Positions 48,601 to 58,988 of a DNA stretch of 64,000 bases are shown here, one piece after another. The DNA comes from Aspidiotus rigidus (Eukaryota; Arthropoda; Insecta; Hemiptera; Diaspididae): the NCBI GenBank assembly GCA_035079385.1, contig JAVHKY010000029.1, positions 3,968,001 to 4,032,000 on the forward strand, read 5' to 3'. Position 1 is the stretch's first letter; each line of letters opens with the position of its first letter. The notes beneath the pieces are model-generated. The model saw only the letters and a list, made by a program, of their open reading frames with translations, searched no databases and had not been told where the DNA came from. The position numbers were made by a program, and so were the translations under genes.

Positions 48601-50077
48601 CGATAGGTAATTAATGATAATGTTGCTTAAAGCCACCAGTTTAGCGTGTAAAATCTAACGATAATATCTCGAATTCTACAGCATGTTTTGTCGCGACTCG
48701 AAGTAACGAAATTCTGGGCGAAGACTTTCAATTTCCTACGTGCAAAGGATTTTTCAATATATTTCATCCATACGATCCTATCGCGTACCGAATAGAACCG
48801 TTGATTATTCCATCGTTGAGTAATGTGAAACCTGTTCAAATATCGCATCACAAAGGCAGGAAGCGAATGCACCTCGGTAAATTTTATTGGGTCGCAATGC
48901 CAAAGTTTGATGTGTCTTCGAAGAATTTCATCGTCATTGTGATTTTTTTTTCAGAGTTGAAGGATACGGTGTCCCACGTTGGTCAAAAGTTAGTCGAGAC
49001 TGTGAAGAATACGTGGAATATGATGTATCAGTTGGCTGTGAATAAAAGTGTCGATGCCGCTGAATCTGTGATTCAACAGGAATTAAGTCAGGTGTAGTGT
49101 GAATTTAGATTTTGTGGTTTGTTTATCCGCCTCAATTCCTGAATTCGTGATCGTATGAAGCCGCGACACATCCGGTCGTGATATTTTACCGTCCTGTAAT
49201 TATAAGGTGAGAGGAGAAGTGAGTATGGCGTTCCTCGTAAGTGTAATGAGGACCCCGACTTCGCACCTCTGAACCCGATATCCTGTCCTACATTAGGAAT
49301 TTACCTTGAAATTCAATCTACCTACTTATTAATGTTCTCAAATTCTGTAGTGAATTTTTCCGAGGAACTTGCGGAATGCTTTGAAATATTTTTAAAATCA
49401 AAACTAGGTAAAAACAGATAGTTCTCCTGGTGTGTCAAGTTATATTGAGTCTTACACAGGACGATGAAATAAGGGTTTTTTCTTATTTTTTCCCAAATCT
49501 ATGTAAAGATGCTCATCTTCTCTTCCAGTTGAACCTTAATTGAAGATTTTACTATTGCCTTTATCTTGCAGGTTCTTCAAACGAGTGAAGCGCTGCGTCA
49601 AAAACCAGTGAATACAAATTTGGTGCCTTCCGAGCCAACTAACGAGTTTACAAACGTCAAGGTGGGCTGCTTGAATGAAGGCAGGAGAGTGGATTACGTA
49701 TTGCAGGAAACTCCTGTTGAATATTTCAATGAATACTTATTCGCTCTAGCGAGCCACCTGTGTTACTGGTAAGCGAATCATATTTGTTAATACTTTTATC
49801 CTCGTGGATGAAGTTAAGAGTGTTTTCAATTGATGTACCCATTTCCATGCTTAGGACTTCCAGAGATTCAATGCTACTTGTACTGAAAGAAATTTACGGC
49901 GATATGGGTGTGTACACCGATAATCAGTTACCACAGACAATACTCCCCTTCGATATTACGGACGGAGAAAGTCAGCCCGCTGTACAACTAAGTAGAGGTG
50001 TCGATCCAACCCAACCTATGAATACGAATATTAATTTAGGTCCGCCACCAATGTCGGGATTTGTTGATAGGAAATAA
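24674..50077 (+). CDS. SEC23IP: SEC23IP/DDHD-family phospholipase A1
   Basis: Intracellular phosphatidic-acid-preferring phospholipase A1 family, associated with ER exit sites in vertebrates. Fourteen exons join in frame: 24674-24809, 41333-41776, 42702-42928, 43010-43148, 43221-43411, 43943-44092, 47163-47316, 47399-47643, 48176-48352, 48444-48606, 48682-48876, 48955-49091, 49572-49768 and 49855-50077, for 925 residues (human SEC23IP about 1000). The N-terminus is Ser/Pro-rich and contains DSFIGQ. A WWE-like region follows ([34 protein letters not shown]). The lipase core has [13 protein letters not shown] and the nucleophile motif [12 protein letters not shown]. The DDHD domain has [24 protein letters not shown] and [20 protein letters not shown]. 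No SAM domain is evident. Exon 1 is placed by a Kozak-fitting ATG, a consensus donor and matching phase (1), across a 16.5-kb intron; it is the least certain part. The intron after 48352 uses a GC donor. AATAAA lies at 50405. Confidence 0.88.
25140..40345 (-). CDS. VWA7/hemicentin-like single-pass membrane protein
   Basis: Not assigned to a named gene; function unknown. Twelve exons join in frame: 40345-40078, 40003-39759, 33056-32895, 32829-32700, 28174-27959, 27371-26982, 26896-26801, 26723-26501, 25967-25823, 25748-25622, 25554-25378 and 25291-25140, for 776 residues. The Met at 40324 may be the true start, giving a clean signal peptide ([21 protein letters not shown]). Residues 35-210 resemble a von Willebrand A fold ([43 protein letters not shown]...GGRIF), with a degenerate metal site. 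The next block ([34 protein letters not shown]) resembles the segment after the hemicentin VWA. A Q/W/T repeat linker follows, then two paralogous IKRYDxEGPP exons and an Ig-like region ([17 protein letters not shown]). The protein ends with one transmembrane helix ([20 protein letters not shown]) and a short basic tail. The whole gene sits within proposed intron 1 of the SEC23IP-like gene, on the opposite strand. Confidence 0.75.
27040..27310 (-). repeat. Coding minisatellite ([13 protein letters not shown] repeat)
   Basis: Six imperfect copies of a 14-15 residue unit (42-45 bases) in exon 27371-26982 of the VWA7/hemicentin-like gene. Each has the core KDQ(x)QWT followed by DNTQHSRS; the first and last copies diverge ([18 protein letters not shown]). 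The three central copies are nearly identical, so copy number is probably variable between individuals. All copies keep the frame. Confidence 0.9.
29202..29467. repeat. Imperfect foldback
   Basis: GCAATGTCGCGGACGCTTAC followed by TGGGGGCTC at 29202-29230 faces its degenerate complement (AGCCCCCAGTGAGTGTTTGC ... TCGCGACATGC) at 29430-29467. The span is about 266 bases. It is probably a MITE fragment; no target duplication found. Confidence 0.55.
29502..29751. repeat. Imperfect foldback
   Basis: AAGGGTCCATGGTAAAAACG then ACCATAGT at 29502-29530 is inverted as ACTATGGTCGTTTTCACC then ATGGACCCTT at 29724-29751. The span is about 250 bases. A third partial copy (GGACTATGGCTGTTTTCACC) lies at 29573. 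No coding sequence. Confidence 0.6.
30197..30453. repeat. Imperfect foldback
   Basis: GACCTTCCAAC...GGGCCCTTGGG...GGGTTAA at 30197-30234 is inverted as TTAACCCCAAGGGCCC... TTGGAAGGTC at 30420-30453. Probable MITE of about 257 bases without recognisable target duplication. Confidence 0.6.
31033..31151. repeat. Hairpin with perfect 29-bp arms
   Basis: CAGTATTCCAAAATGAAGAA plus TAAATAAGG at the left is exactly inverted at the right, separated by about 61 bases. It lies in the large intron of the VWA7/hemicentin-like gene. It could be a small MITE or a hairpin-RNA source. Confidence 0.75.
34104..34243. repeat. GC-rich imperfect hairpin
   Basis: TTTGACCTGGTAGAAGTGGG plus GAGC at the left faces GCTCCCCACCTCCCTGACCT at the right. 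The interior has further self-complementarity (GGAGCTTGCGGCTCC, GAGCGGAGCCGCTC). The span is about 140 bases and it is GC-richer than its surroundings. Likely a small MITE. Confidence 0.55.
36085..38140. repeat. 2-kb composite foldback of degenerate repeated modules
   Basis: A left-arm module (AACATTTTGGGGTACAGAAC near 36088, then a segment on AAGTTCGGTGCTC) reappears inverted near 38080-38130 (GGTTCTGTGTCCCGAAATGTT). A third copy is near 37610-37700. Between them, a module built on ATCTCGGAAAATTGGACCCC ... TTTCAAAC ... GTAAAATTT occurs at least five times in both orientations (36220, 36390, 37045, 37815, 37970). A segment at 36560-36890 carries the dispersed AAACAGGTTC sequence and 45-bp-type units. 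There is no coding capacity. It looks like several nested non-autonomous insertions. Confidence 0.6.
38174..38903. mobile_element. hAT-type element with perfect 8-bp target duplication
   Basis: A 730-bp element beginning TAGGGCTTGGAATTTAACAG and ending, inverted, GGTCAAAAGCCCTA. The identical octamer GCTATAAC lies on both sides (38166-38173 and 38904-38911). Subterminal sequence is full of GACCG/AACCGTTAT motifs in both orientations, as in the 433-bp copy at 10781. The centre (about 38400-38700) is unrelated AT-rich sequence. No transposase. Confidence 0.87.
40346..41332. other. Sequence between the VWA-like start codon and SEC23IP-like exon 2
   Basis: About 1 kb that should hold the VWA7/hemicentin-like promoter, and possibly an alternative 5' exon of the SEC23IP-like gene just upstream of the acceptor at 41332. 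No convincing exon or core motif recognised. Confidence 0.4.
44238..44334. repeat. Near-perfect hairpin with 38-bp arms
   Basis: AAACGCAAAAAAGACGAATA then CTCCGAATGGAGAGTAAA at 44238-44275 is inverted at 44297-44334 with about two mismatches. The loop is about 21 bases. It lies in an intron of the SEC23IP-like gene, in the sense or antisense orientation depending on transcript. The geometry is compatible with a pre-miRNA-like or hairpin-RNA fold, but a small MITE is equally likely. Confidence 0.75.
44410..44720. repeat. Dispersed repeat shared with 28460-28830
   Basis: Segments in the same order in both places include AGCTATCCTGT, AAAATGTGGCTTGAATC and AGAAGGATTC, with moderate divergence between them. 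It is probably an old transposon fragment of unknown class, and it lies in an intron of the SEC23IP-like gene. Confidence 0.5.
45638..45770. mobile_element. 133-bp hairpin MITE, copy 1
   Basis: CTGCCGTACAAAGTTAAATT then GACGTATATGCAAATAATGA at the left is inverted at the right end (...GTACGGTAG). The arms are about 60 bases and almost fill the element. A second copy lies at 46109-46242, and a single-ended copy (GGTACGTCAATTCAACTTTG) near 28683. Confidence 0.75.
45832..46081. mobile_element. 250-bp hAT-type MITE with perfect 8-bp target duplication
   Basis: Begins CACAGAGTAAACAGAGGTCG and ends with its complement CTCTGTTTACTCTGTG. Long subterminal arms follow (GGGCATCATCCAAATTCG, TTCGCCTAACGC and their inverted copies). 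The octamer AGAATACC flanks it at 45824-45831 and 46082-46089. It lies between the two copies of the 133-bp MITE. Confidence 0.85.
46109..46242. mobile_element. 134-bp hairpin MITE, copy 2
   Basis: Same family as 45638-45770. It starts CTGCCGTAAAAAGTTGAATT and ends with the inverted ...TTTGTGTGGCAG, with the shared AGCCTCTTTTTCTCATATTC arm. A further fragment of the same terminus (TGCTGTACAAAGTTAAATTT) follows directly at about 46247. Confidence 0.75.
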
Positions 50078-50690
50078 TGAATACAATAGTAAAAGTAAAT
50101 CCCATGTGTTCAGAATTTTTACGTTGAAAATTGCAATAATTATCGTTGTGCAATAATATTAATGATAATAATATGTATCACTTCGCATCACTTCGCATCA
50201 CTTTCTTTTCTTTTCCCTTTTTTGTTATTTTCCACGATCTGAATATTTATTTAAGATATTGTGGAATTTTTAATTTCAAAATGAAGGTGTTATAAAATTT
50301 AAACACAATCATTGTCAAAAGTGCGAAAAGTAGTCGTATTTGTTCTGTGATTGATGTTACTCTTATTTAAGTCTTAATGATTTTTGCTAATTATTGGGAA
50401 TATAAATAAATTTTTATTTATTTATTTTTTTTTTTGAAAGATCATAATCAAGTGACTTTTATTTCTTGTGGAAACATCTATCAAATGTGTTTTGTGAATG
50501 AAACTTTACTTGACAATTTCTTTTGTGTACGACCTATTTAACTACTCAACGGGTCACTAGCTCGAGAAGATGGGATGAAATAGATTTGTAATAGTTAAAG
50601 GAAGTATAAAATGTTAGTGATGGTTACTGAGTTTTGGAAAAAGCAGAAGGGGCTTGAGAGGAGACATACATGGAATACGTGATGTTTACG
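50078..50690. other. 3' flank of the SEC23IP-like gene
   Basis: AT-rich trailer with AATAAA at 50405 and AT-rich tandem TTTATTTATTTATTT sequence at about 50410-50430. No gene seen. Confidence 0.5.
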
Positions 50691-52080
50691 ACAAAAGTTC
50701 AGGAGAAAAAATGTGAGACAAATAAATTTTCAGATTCGCAGTATTGGCATGAGGGAGGAGCAGAAAGTCCAAGGAGTAGGAAGGAGTGGGTTCGGGGAGT
50801 GTGTCCTATTCGTAGTCGAGTTACGACTATTTTCTTCGCAGCGTGAGAAACGGATTGAAGAAGACCAGGGAATTGGGGATTTTTTAATTGAACGAAGTTA
50901 GTTGCATGGTTGAGAGGACCAAAAGCTGTATCATAAAGAGATAATTTGGGAACAGTAGAAAGATTTTAAATCGTAGGCCGGAGAATAAGAGCAGAGTTTG
51001 CTTGGCAGCCAGATCCACTGCGTCGCGTCGTGTTCTGGTTGACCGATATGACCAGGGGTCCAGGGAAAGTTTTGCAAGGCTTGGAGAGAGGAGAGCGAGT
51101 CAGGAAGGAGGAGGAATTTACAGGGTTGAGGGAGAAGAGTGAGGTAAGTAAGGCAGGAATAGATAGCAGATAGTTCAGCAGAATATATGGGAGTTCTTCA
51201 TACGAAAGAAGAAGACTTCACTACTGATGGAAAAGACGAAGCCAGTTTTGGAACTCGATTTGGATCCATCTAGCCCAGGTTGTGGGAGGGGAAGTCATAA
51301 GCAATTATACCTGTAATGTGTCTTATGTAGATTATTTTGGGCGATCTTGGTAGGTTGGCTAGGTCAAAGCGAATGAGAAATGGTGAGGATGTCCATAGAA
51401 GGATGGATGAGAAGATGTGGTGAAGGAGCTGAAATTCAAGGTGATGGTTTAGATGAGATTGTAATGAGAGGAGTGAAGAGGAGGAAGGTGAGGAGATGGA
51501 GAAACTGGCCAGTAGACTCGAGAAATTTGGCTGTAATCAATAATGATCGGAATTGTAGAGGGAGAATGCCAGCCTCAAGTCATAGGCTAAGGGCTAAACG
51601 TAAGACTGCATATTGTATTGTATCTATTTAGGGAGATTTTGTTAGCCTGTCTGTAGATAGGGGATACATAGTCCAGTTAAGATTGGATTAGAGAGTTGTA
51701 TAGTTGAAGGACGAGCTTGCGACTGTAACGAGTGCGAGTGTAGAATAGATGTTTAAGGACATTTAGTAAGTTGAAACATTTCGCTTTTAGAAATTTAATG
51801 TGTGGAGTCCACGAGTGAATGGAATCGAAGGTGAGGCCGAGGAATTTATTGGGGGATTATAAGGCTGACCTGAAAGTTCTGTGGGAGGAGTTGGAGGGGT
51901 GGAGACGGAAAACGTGAATGTTTTTTTCGGAATATAAGTAGAACGGTTTATTTGCTAGAAAATTGAAACGCACGATCCGAGGTCCAAGAGAAGATCTTGA
52001 CGTGAGTCAGTTGGAGAAGACGTGCTTGCTCTTTTGGGATCTGTAAAAGCGAGGAAGTCATCTGCGAACAGTCGTTTGCA
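50690..52080 (-). pseudogene. Decayed non-LTR retrotransposon (RT plus RNase H)
   Basis: Read on the minus strand across stops and frameshifts, the order is that of an I/Jockey-type ORF2. The RT catalytic box appears as FADDFLAFTD near 52030. The post-RT block is FLGLTFDSIHSWTPHIKFLK near 51850, continuing to LQLYNSLIQS, a stop, then LDYVSPIY. An RNase H-like region follows with LDGSKSSSKTGF near 51270, SAELSAIYS near 51180 and WTPGHIGQPEHDATQ near 51030. The C-terminal block is VVTRLRIGHTPRTHSFLL near 50780, then a cysteine cluster (PPSCQYC). At least one stop and two frame changes are visible, so it is not functional. It differs in domain content from the intact LINE at 58600, which has no RNase H. 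Confidence 0.8.
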
Positions 52081-52630
52081 CAAGGGATAGAAGAATTTTC
52101 GTTTATAAAAGCTTGTCTACAAAAGAAGCAACTTTGCAACGGGCAACGAGGCAAACTGCACACACCAATGGTCAAGTTGTGTAAGTAACAAGCAACAAAG
52201 TCCAATACGTTAGTTTTTGTCTCCGAGTTGCTTTTGTCTCCTATATAAATCGCCGAGCAGCCGAGCTTTGAAGGACAGAATATGTTGGTAAACGCATTTG
52301 ATTTTCACCTATTATCTTTCATTGAGTACCCCTCCAGCTACTACTCGTAATTTCATACTTGACAAACTATCTTTGTTGAAATCAGCAGGTGATTATTTGC
52401 CTTTACCGTCATTGAGTCAAGAAATTTTTGAAATTCTGTTGACGCTTGTCAGTCGTCAGCGTTATTTTGAGCAACTGTTTTTAAAAATCTGAAAAATACC
52501 TCAGAGAAAATATCAGTTGTATTGGTGATTGCATGTATTACGTTTACACAAGAATATGAGTTTTGATAAAAATTTTTAGAGAGAACGTACAATATCGATA
52601 ATACACATAGCTTTATAGCATCTGAATCCT
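52081..52630. other. Gap between LINE relic and ABC transporter
   Basis: AT-rich sequence, perhaps including the degenerate upstream part of the LINE relic and the 3' untranslated region of the ABC gene. Nothing specific recognised. Confidence 0.4.
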
Positions 52631-55600
52631 TCATCCCTTACTAATCAATGCATTTGCTCTATATTTCAAGATATAACCCACCATAGAACTACTAATAATG
52701 ATCCACACATAGATCACACCAAAAGCTTCCAGAACTATTTCATTTGTGACCGGAAGGTTACGCAATGCAACTCCATGAGCAGCTGATACTGACCAAGTAA
52801 ATGGAAGAAAATAGTTGATTGTGCGTAAGATGGAATGTTGTGCTTCCAGTGGCCAAATTACTCCTGGAATAAGAAAATAACAATGTTTCATACAGCCACT
52901 ACAGCTTACATCAGGAAGTTCATACGGTCTTAGAAGGATTTCAAAGTTTTTACAAAATGCTTGATTGAAAGAGTAGAACTAAAGTCTTCGGTTGGTACCA
53001 ATGTCATAACTTCTTACCAAGATACCACCACCAAAATGAGACAGCCAAGCAAGAAAATTTTTGTTTTGTTATTCGTTCAATTTTGTACGTGCCCACCCAC
53101 CGCCATTTTTCTCACCTGTTGAATATGCCACGAGATAAATGAGTCCATTCTGTGCTATCATTGTCACGGTGGGGTTGATAGTCAGTACCGTACTCAAAAT
53201 GCCTGTAACCAATATTGAAACACGTCAACCACAAATACTCTTCTACCTCTTGCGTGACCTAAATTACGAGGAAATATGTACCAGATAAAATGCCCAGTAC
53301 TCCAATAGACGTCATCAGTAATACCAAAGTTATGAGATCGCCTCGCAGTGTGTATCCCATGATCCAATACATCAAAATCAGCGAGGAAAATACGCGTACA
53401 ATGTGCAGCACAACTTGAACTATGAATATACTAATCATAAATTCGCATAATGAAAGACCTAGGAAAGAAAAAAAGTTACGAAAGTGTTGACTGGAAGGCT
53501 AACTCAGTCGTCGACTGCGTGAAATTTAAATACTCCACCTCCAGCTTGCATCCTAACAATAGTTCCAGCGACCTTCTCTTCAATCCCGATCATAGCAGCT
53601 GCAGTAGACGCGAGACAAAAACTAAGTCTAAAACAGGGGAAAAAAAGAAAATGAAGTTGGAACTACTTTCACAAAGGGAGATCCGCATTTATACACATAG
53701 ATACCTACTTTGTAATAGGGAATGTAGGGGAGATTATGAAACGAATTGCTGAGGAGGAACTATCCCCCTTCCCTTCCTATCTATGGATTTGTATCTTGTT
53801 TGCCCATACGTTTGATCTTAGTACTTGGACAAAAATTGACTTTGAAATTTCCTCCTTCATTTTGGAAGTTTGCAAAAAATAGAACGTTGACATAAGGCTG
53901 TACCTAGCTTTTGTCTGTCTCAAGCACTAGAGATGTTCAATTTATGACGTCGTCGTCGTTCGTCCGTCAGTTGGTTAGCCTAACATACTCAGCTAGTTAA
54001 TACAGTACGCGAGGCTTACACTGGGCTAAGAAATACCAATGGAGGGACGAGTAAAGGGACCGTATGTTAGGCCTAGTATAATGAGGATACAAAGTAGCAA
54101 AGGTCAAAATTTTAGGTCAAGGTCAAGCAGCTCCCGTTTTGTAAAATGGTGCGAAGCAAAAGTAAAAAATAAAGGTAATGTTTCATTTCTCGTTGGATCA
54201 TACCCGGGGGGAGGGAGATACTGTTTTTGTTAGCGTCTTCCACTTGTTCTTTTGCTCTTGCAGATGAACTAGTGTACATACAGATATCTTTTAACAACCT
54301 TTTACGCCATTTTATAAAACAGGTCGAGTTTCAAGGTCGAAAGATATAGGTCAAGGTCATTCAGGTCCAGCAGTAGGACTTCATAAGTGTGTGAGACGCA
54401 AATGGGTCCCGTATAAAAAGCCCGAGTTTCAGAGTCGATATTTTTCACAGTTCTTGATAAACTGAGGTCGAGGTCCTCCCCTCAGAAGGGAGGGAGGGAA
54501 GGGAGAGTATTTAGAGCTTTGTTAATCCGTCCTCTCTGTCCCATATAAAGAATAGTACAAAAAAAGTTTTACCAAGTCCTTAATGTAGGTTGAGAACCTT
54601 AATGTTACTAGGGAGGTTGGAATGATGTCCTTCTAACTTTTCTTTTCTCTCTCTGATTATCAAATTACAATAATAATAGTAGAGTGCAAAGTTTTAATTG
54701 TTCTAAATTATTAATGTAGGTCGAGGTCATTCGAGATCAGGGACTCTATTTAAGAATTAGACTTGAGGTTTTCTGTGGCCATGATATTTCCCCAAAGAAT
54801 ATCTGCTGAAATTGTATGATGGCAGAACAAAAATATGGAACACGTCAAATTTTGACCTTACAACTAGACCTATATTATTTATATCTGAAGTCTACCTCCA
54901 AAGGAAGGAGGAAGTTGGTAATTAGTAGGGAGAGGAACTGGAATTAAAAGCGTGTACCTTCATCTACTTTGAAGACACAAAATTTTGAGCTCTGCTTCTG
55001 AATGATCGAAAGATTTGATCATCAATACAGGAAGAGTCTTTCGAGTGGAACAACTATTGAGGTACGCCACCAAAAGATGTAGGAATTAGTCATCAAAGAG
55101 GGTGAGGAGTCTGCCTAACGACCTTGATCTAAATGACCTCAACGTTCTTTAGAAAATAGGCTGGTTTCCTCAACAAAATTGATCAAGGCGTGCTAGGAAC
55201 GTATTTTATCGGTCTATCTTCATCAATCTCGATTCCGATATGGACATCGATAATCAATAATCGATTCTTTTGCAAGACGAAATTTCTTCAAATGTTTTAA
55301 ACCTTATTGATCTTTTATAGAACAATAATTTACGCAAATTGTGAGAAATGACTTTCTACTTACAACATCAGTACACTTGGCACGACTGAGCTCAGGAACG
55401 CACTGTCGCGATCTCCAGCAGTGTTAAGAGGTGGCTCAAACTGGAATATTCAGATAAATATGGAACGAGCATTTAATTTTTGTACTTTCGAGGAATTTAT
55501 TCCACATATCTCAAAATTCATTATTTTATGTAAAAACTCTTCAAGTCCCAGGTATAAATTATGAAATGCGGAGAAGAAAAATTTGCCTCCCTCACCACTT

Positions 55601-55953
55601 CCTTCTTTCAGAGCCATAAAAATTACAACATTTCGATTAATGATATGCTCATACACCCTTGAAGACATAGTTGAGAAATCATCTTTATAGTAGGTATATA
55701 TTTTTGAGGGAAGGGGCATGCGGAAACGTTGAGGATTTTGTATAGTTTTCAGAAAGCCAATCATCTACGATCGTCCCGAGTTTTACTAACAAGCTATTCA
55801 TAAATTTAAAAAATAGTTGGGTAAAACTTACCAATACATTACCAGGATAGTCGAACAACCTTGATGAAGAATTGCATTGCCCCAAAGCTATTGCTCTGTG
55901 CGTTTGATAGCATTCACGCACTTCTTGTTCGACGAGTGTGCTAATGAAATTAT
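52631..55953 (-). CDS. ABC transporter membrane domain, C-terminal part (ABCG/ABCH type), N-terminal part not seen
   Basis: ABC-2 type membrane domain of a half-transporter; substrate unknown. Six exons join in frame: 55953-55832, 55440-55364, 53627-53539, 53458-53282, 53202-53116 and 52863-52631, giving 261 residues. The order is an extracellular block (NFISTLVEQEV ... FEPPLNTAGDRDSAFLSSVV), then a cytoplasmic block typical of the family (MIGIEEKVAGTIVRMQAGGL). Transmembrane helices follow (FIVQVVLHIVRVFSSLILMY, LVLLMTSIGVLGILSGILST), then GVIWPLEAQHSILRTINYFL, and finally the last helix (YVWIIISSSMVGYIL). The phase at 55953 requires further upstream exons. No nucleotide-binding domain (Walker A, LSGGQ) was found between 55954 and 58600. 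It must lie beyond the LINE to the right, or be lost. The Glu-rich coupling block and WPLE motif favour ABCH/ABCG23-like proteins. Confidence 0.8.
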
Positions 55954-58595
55954 CTAGATTGTCAAGAAATAAAATATTCATCACTTTAATTATTTGAATT
56001 TCTATATAATTTTTTTTATTTGCCCAAGAAAAAAATCATTGGTCATGGATATACATACGTATTAAGGTGGGAAAAAAGTCTTGATGCCCGATTTTTGTTA
56101 AATGTATCGCTCAGAAATAAAAAATTTTGGAAGTCCTTAGACTAGGTCAGAAGTTTAGCCCCGTTGGAACCACACTTTGTTCGATTGTTGGAGTCTTTTC
56201 AAGCCTACCACCTTTTAGCCAGCTTGAAAGTTTAAATTTTTAGAGGTCTCCCTCCTGATATATGTGCCCATGTGTAGATCAATGATCGGAAGTTTTTCTA
56301 GTTTCATTTGAATTTTACAGCTGTGCCGTCAGCAAATGTAAAAATTTTTCCTCTGATGATGTAGGACGTAGCCTACAAACAATCGTTTTTTTTTTTTTTT
56401 TTTTAAATTTGTGGACGGCAGAGCCGTAAAATTCAAATAAATTTATCTGTTTGTTAAAACCGTCCGCTGAAGCAATTTTTTACGTTTTCTAGTTTCATTC
56501 CCCCGCTTATATGTGCAGCTTGATTTCTTCCAAGTTTTTCTCATCTTATAAATAGCTTAAAAGTTGAGAATTTCCCCGAGTCCTCCTTCTTTTCCTCATA
56601 TTTTTTTGTGGAAGGTCAAAATTTTTCCAAGTCCTCTGCACAATCCGAATTTCGCCTGACTCTACAATATTCGAAACTTCTTGTAAGTTCTACTTTTGAT
56701 ACACATGTATATCTTTGAAGTCAACATTTTTCTCAATTCTCCTTCCAATCTATAAAGCTCAGTGACAAGAATTTTTCAGTTCCCCCGTCCCATGTACATC
56801 CCTCCTCACCAAATCATTTAACTCGGCGGTCTAAATTTTTCCAAGTTACCCACTTCTTTTGTACAGCTCGAAAAGGCCGCCTTTTCCCTGATATTTATCT
56901 GTTTAACCCTTACGTGTATGCCGTTGCTTAAATCACGGCGTACTTTATAAAAGGGCGGAAAGTTGCGAAGTCACAATGTCGCACTCCAAAATCAGTGAAT
57001 ACAGGTTGACATAGAAGCTTATGGGAAAAAATAAACAAATTTGAATATTTTGATTCGTACGCAAATGAAACGGGGTTTTCGGAAAAAATGAAAAGAATTA
57101 TGATTTAAAGATCAAACGATTTTCTATTTCTTAAACCCTCATCATCATTTCGAACAAGTTAGCGTAGGCAGGACTGCCTGTAGGTGAATTTGAGCCCTAT
57201 GAACCACTTGACAACGTGTGCAACATCCTCTTCATCGGTCTTCCCCTTCTTCTTTTTCCCTTTGTTGCGTAATTTCATCTCTTCTTGGGAGATTGATCAT
57301 CCGATATTCTCATAACGTGGCTTCGCCAGTCTTTCCGATATCTTTTTATCCTTCCCGTAATTGGCTCCACGTTTAACTCGTCAAGGATTTCGGAATTTCT
57401 TTTCTTGTCCATTTTGGTATTTTAGTAAAATTGGTGCAGTACCAGAGGAGTTATCATCGTTTGAAAATTAAAAATCAGAGAGAGGATAAAGTGTGGTACA
57501 GTTCAACTGCAGTTACACCGCACCAATGAACAAGAACCACCCCAAAAAGGTCACTGATAAGAATCCACTGCGCACTTTCGTCATTTTCTACATTCCAGCC
57601 TTATATAAAATAGGTCGTTCATGGATTCAACACAGATATTCGCGCAATTTGCGCTCGACCTGATTGCCTTTGCATCCACAGAAAGAGGAACATATTATGG
57701 GAAGTTGAGAAAACAAGATTGAATCACCATGCGCCTCAGTATCCGGGTCTCTTGGGTTTTTTTCCTCATTGACTGTTACGTGACAGAAATTTATTTTTTA
57801 ATTTTATTCAAAAGATCTGGAGTTTCTTTTCCTACCAAGATGTAAAGCTCAAGAGATCTTGATTTTTTTCCATATCGAAATCTGGAAACCAAGAGATCCG
57901 CATCTCTGTTCCACTCAGACCTGGAACCTGAGAGACTCCATACATGGACGGTAGGTACATTACCGAAACTTTCTCGAAGACTGTACAAAATTTTGACAAA
58001 TGCTATGCAAAAATAAAATCATAGGTGAGACATAATATGTAATACGTGCAGTACGAGCCTATCTTGGTCACTCTCGACGAACACTGTACGAGAAATCAAA
58101 TTTGCCAAGAGAATGTATATCTTGTGTGACGTCACAACATACTTTTCGGGTGTGAACCGTCTTTTAGCGGGGAACGCGCTATCTCTTTTGTTGAGGGAGT
58201 ACTTACAGAAAACAATCGCGAGCGCATTCAAATTGGGATGTCATTATTTTCGAGACTCAGCTCCTAAGCCTTATATAGGTGGGGTACTTGAGAAAGTTTC
58301 ACCTTCTAAGCTGTATACGATAGGGGGGAGGCGACTTGGAAAAATTTCCACTCTCGAGCTATATATGATAGGATTTTAAAAAAGTTTCAACTTCTGAGCT
58401 ATATATTAAGGGGGGGGGACCTGGAAAAATTTCCACTCTTGACAGGAGGGGGACTCGGAATAATTTTGACTATCGAGGTGTATATTATGACAGGAGTTCG
58501 ACTGTAAAAGAACTTGACTTCTGAGATGATGGGAATAGAACTGAGGAAAATTTCGACTTGGGACCTGCTGCGTCCACATTTTGTGACATTATTAA

Positions 58596-58599
<4 letters not shown>
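55954..58599. other. Upstream intron or flank of the ABC gene with degenerate repeats
   Basis: No exon recognised. There is a T-run at 56386-56404 within an imperfect inverted context (GTAAAATTCAAATAAATTT near 56427 opposing AATTTTACAGCTG near 56313). From 56500 to 56900 and 58240 to 58560, degenerate 45-bp-type units recur (AAAATTTCCACTCTCGAGC, GAGCTATATATGATAGG). A CG-poor AT-rich stretch fills the rest. Confidence 0.45.
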
Positions 58600-58626
<27 letters not shown>

Positions 58627-58988
58627 GATGCCCTCCGGCATCCCTCAGCCAGGGCCCCTTTCGGAGACACCTGTCCGCCCCTTACCTATGGGGAGACATA
58701 GTCTAGAGGGAGGGCATTTAAACTATTGATTCTAGCCAGGACACCTCCCTACGTACCTTACAAAGGTGTATCGAAGGAGGTGCTGGGTTCTCCTTATGCA
58801 TAAGGCTACTTTTATTCATGGCTATTGCGGATTATATGTGAAATGGTAACTATTATTTTGTGAGTATTTCTATTATCATTCTCTTATGCTTAAGGCTATA
58901 ATATTTTACTTCTTATGCATATGGCTAGTGGATAAAATCTTATGCTGAAGGCTACTTGTAGGTAAAATTTTTCTTCTTTGATCTGGTT

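Noticed and set aside
50713..51631. Purine-rich plus-strand ORFs
   Set aside because: Antisense to the decayed LINE, whose minus-strand reading gives ordered RT, RNase H and C-terminal blocks.
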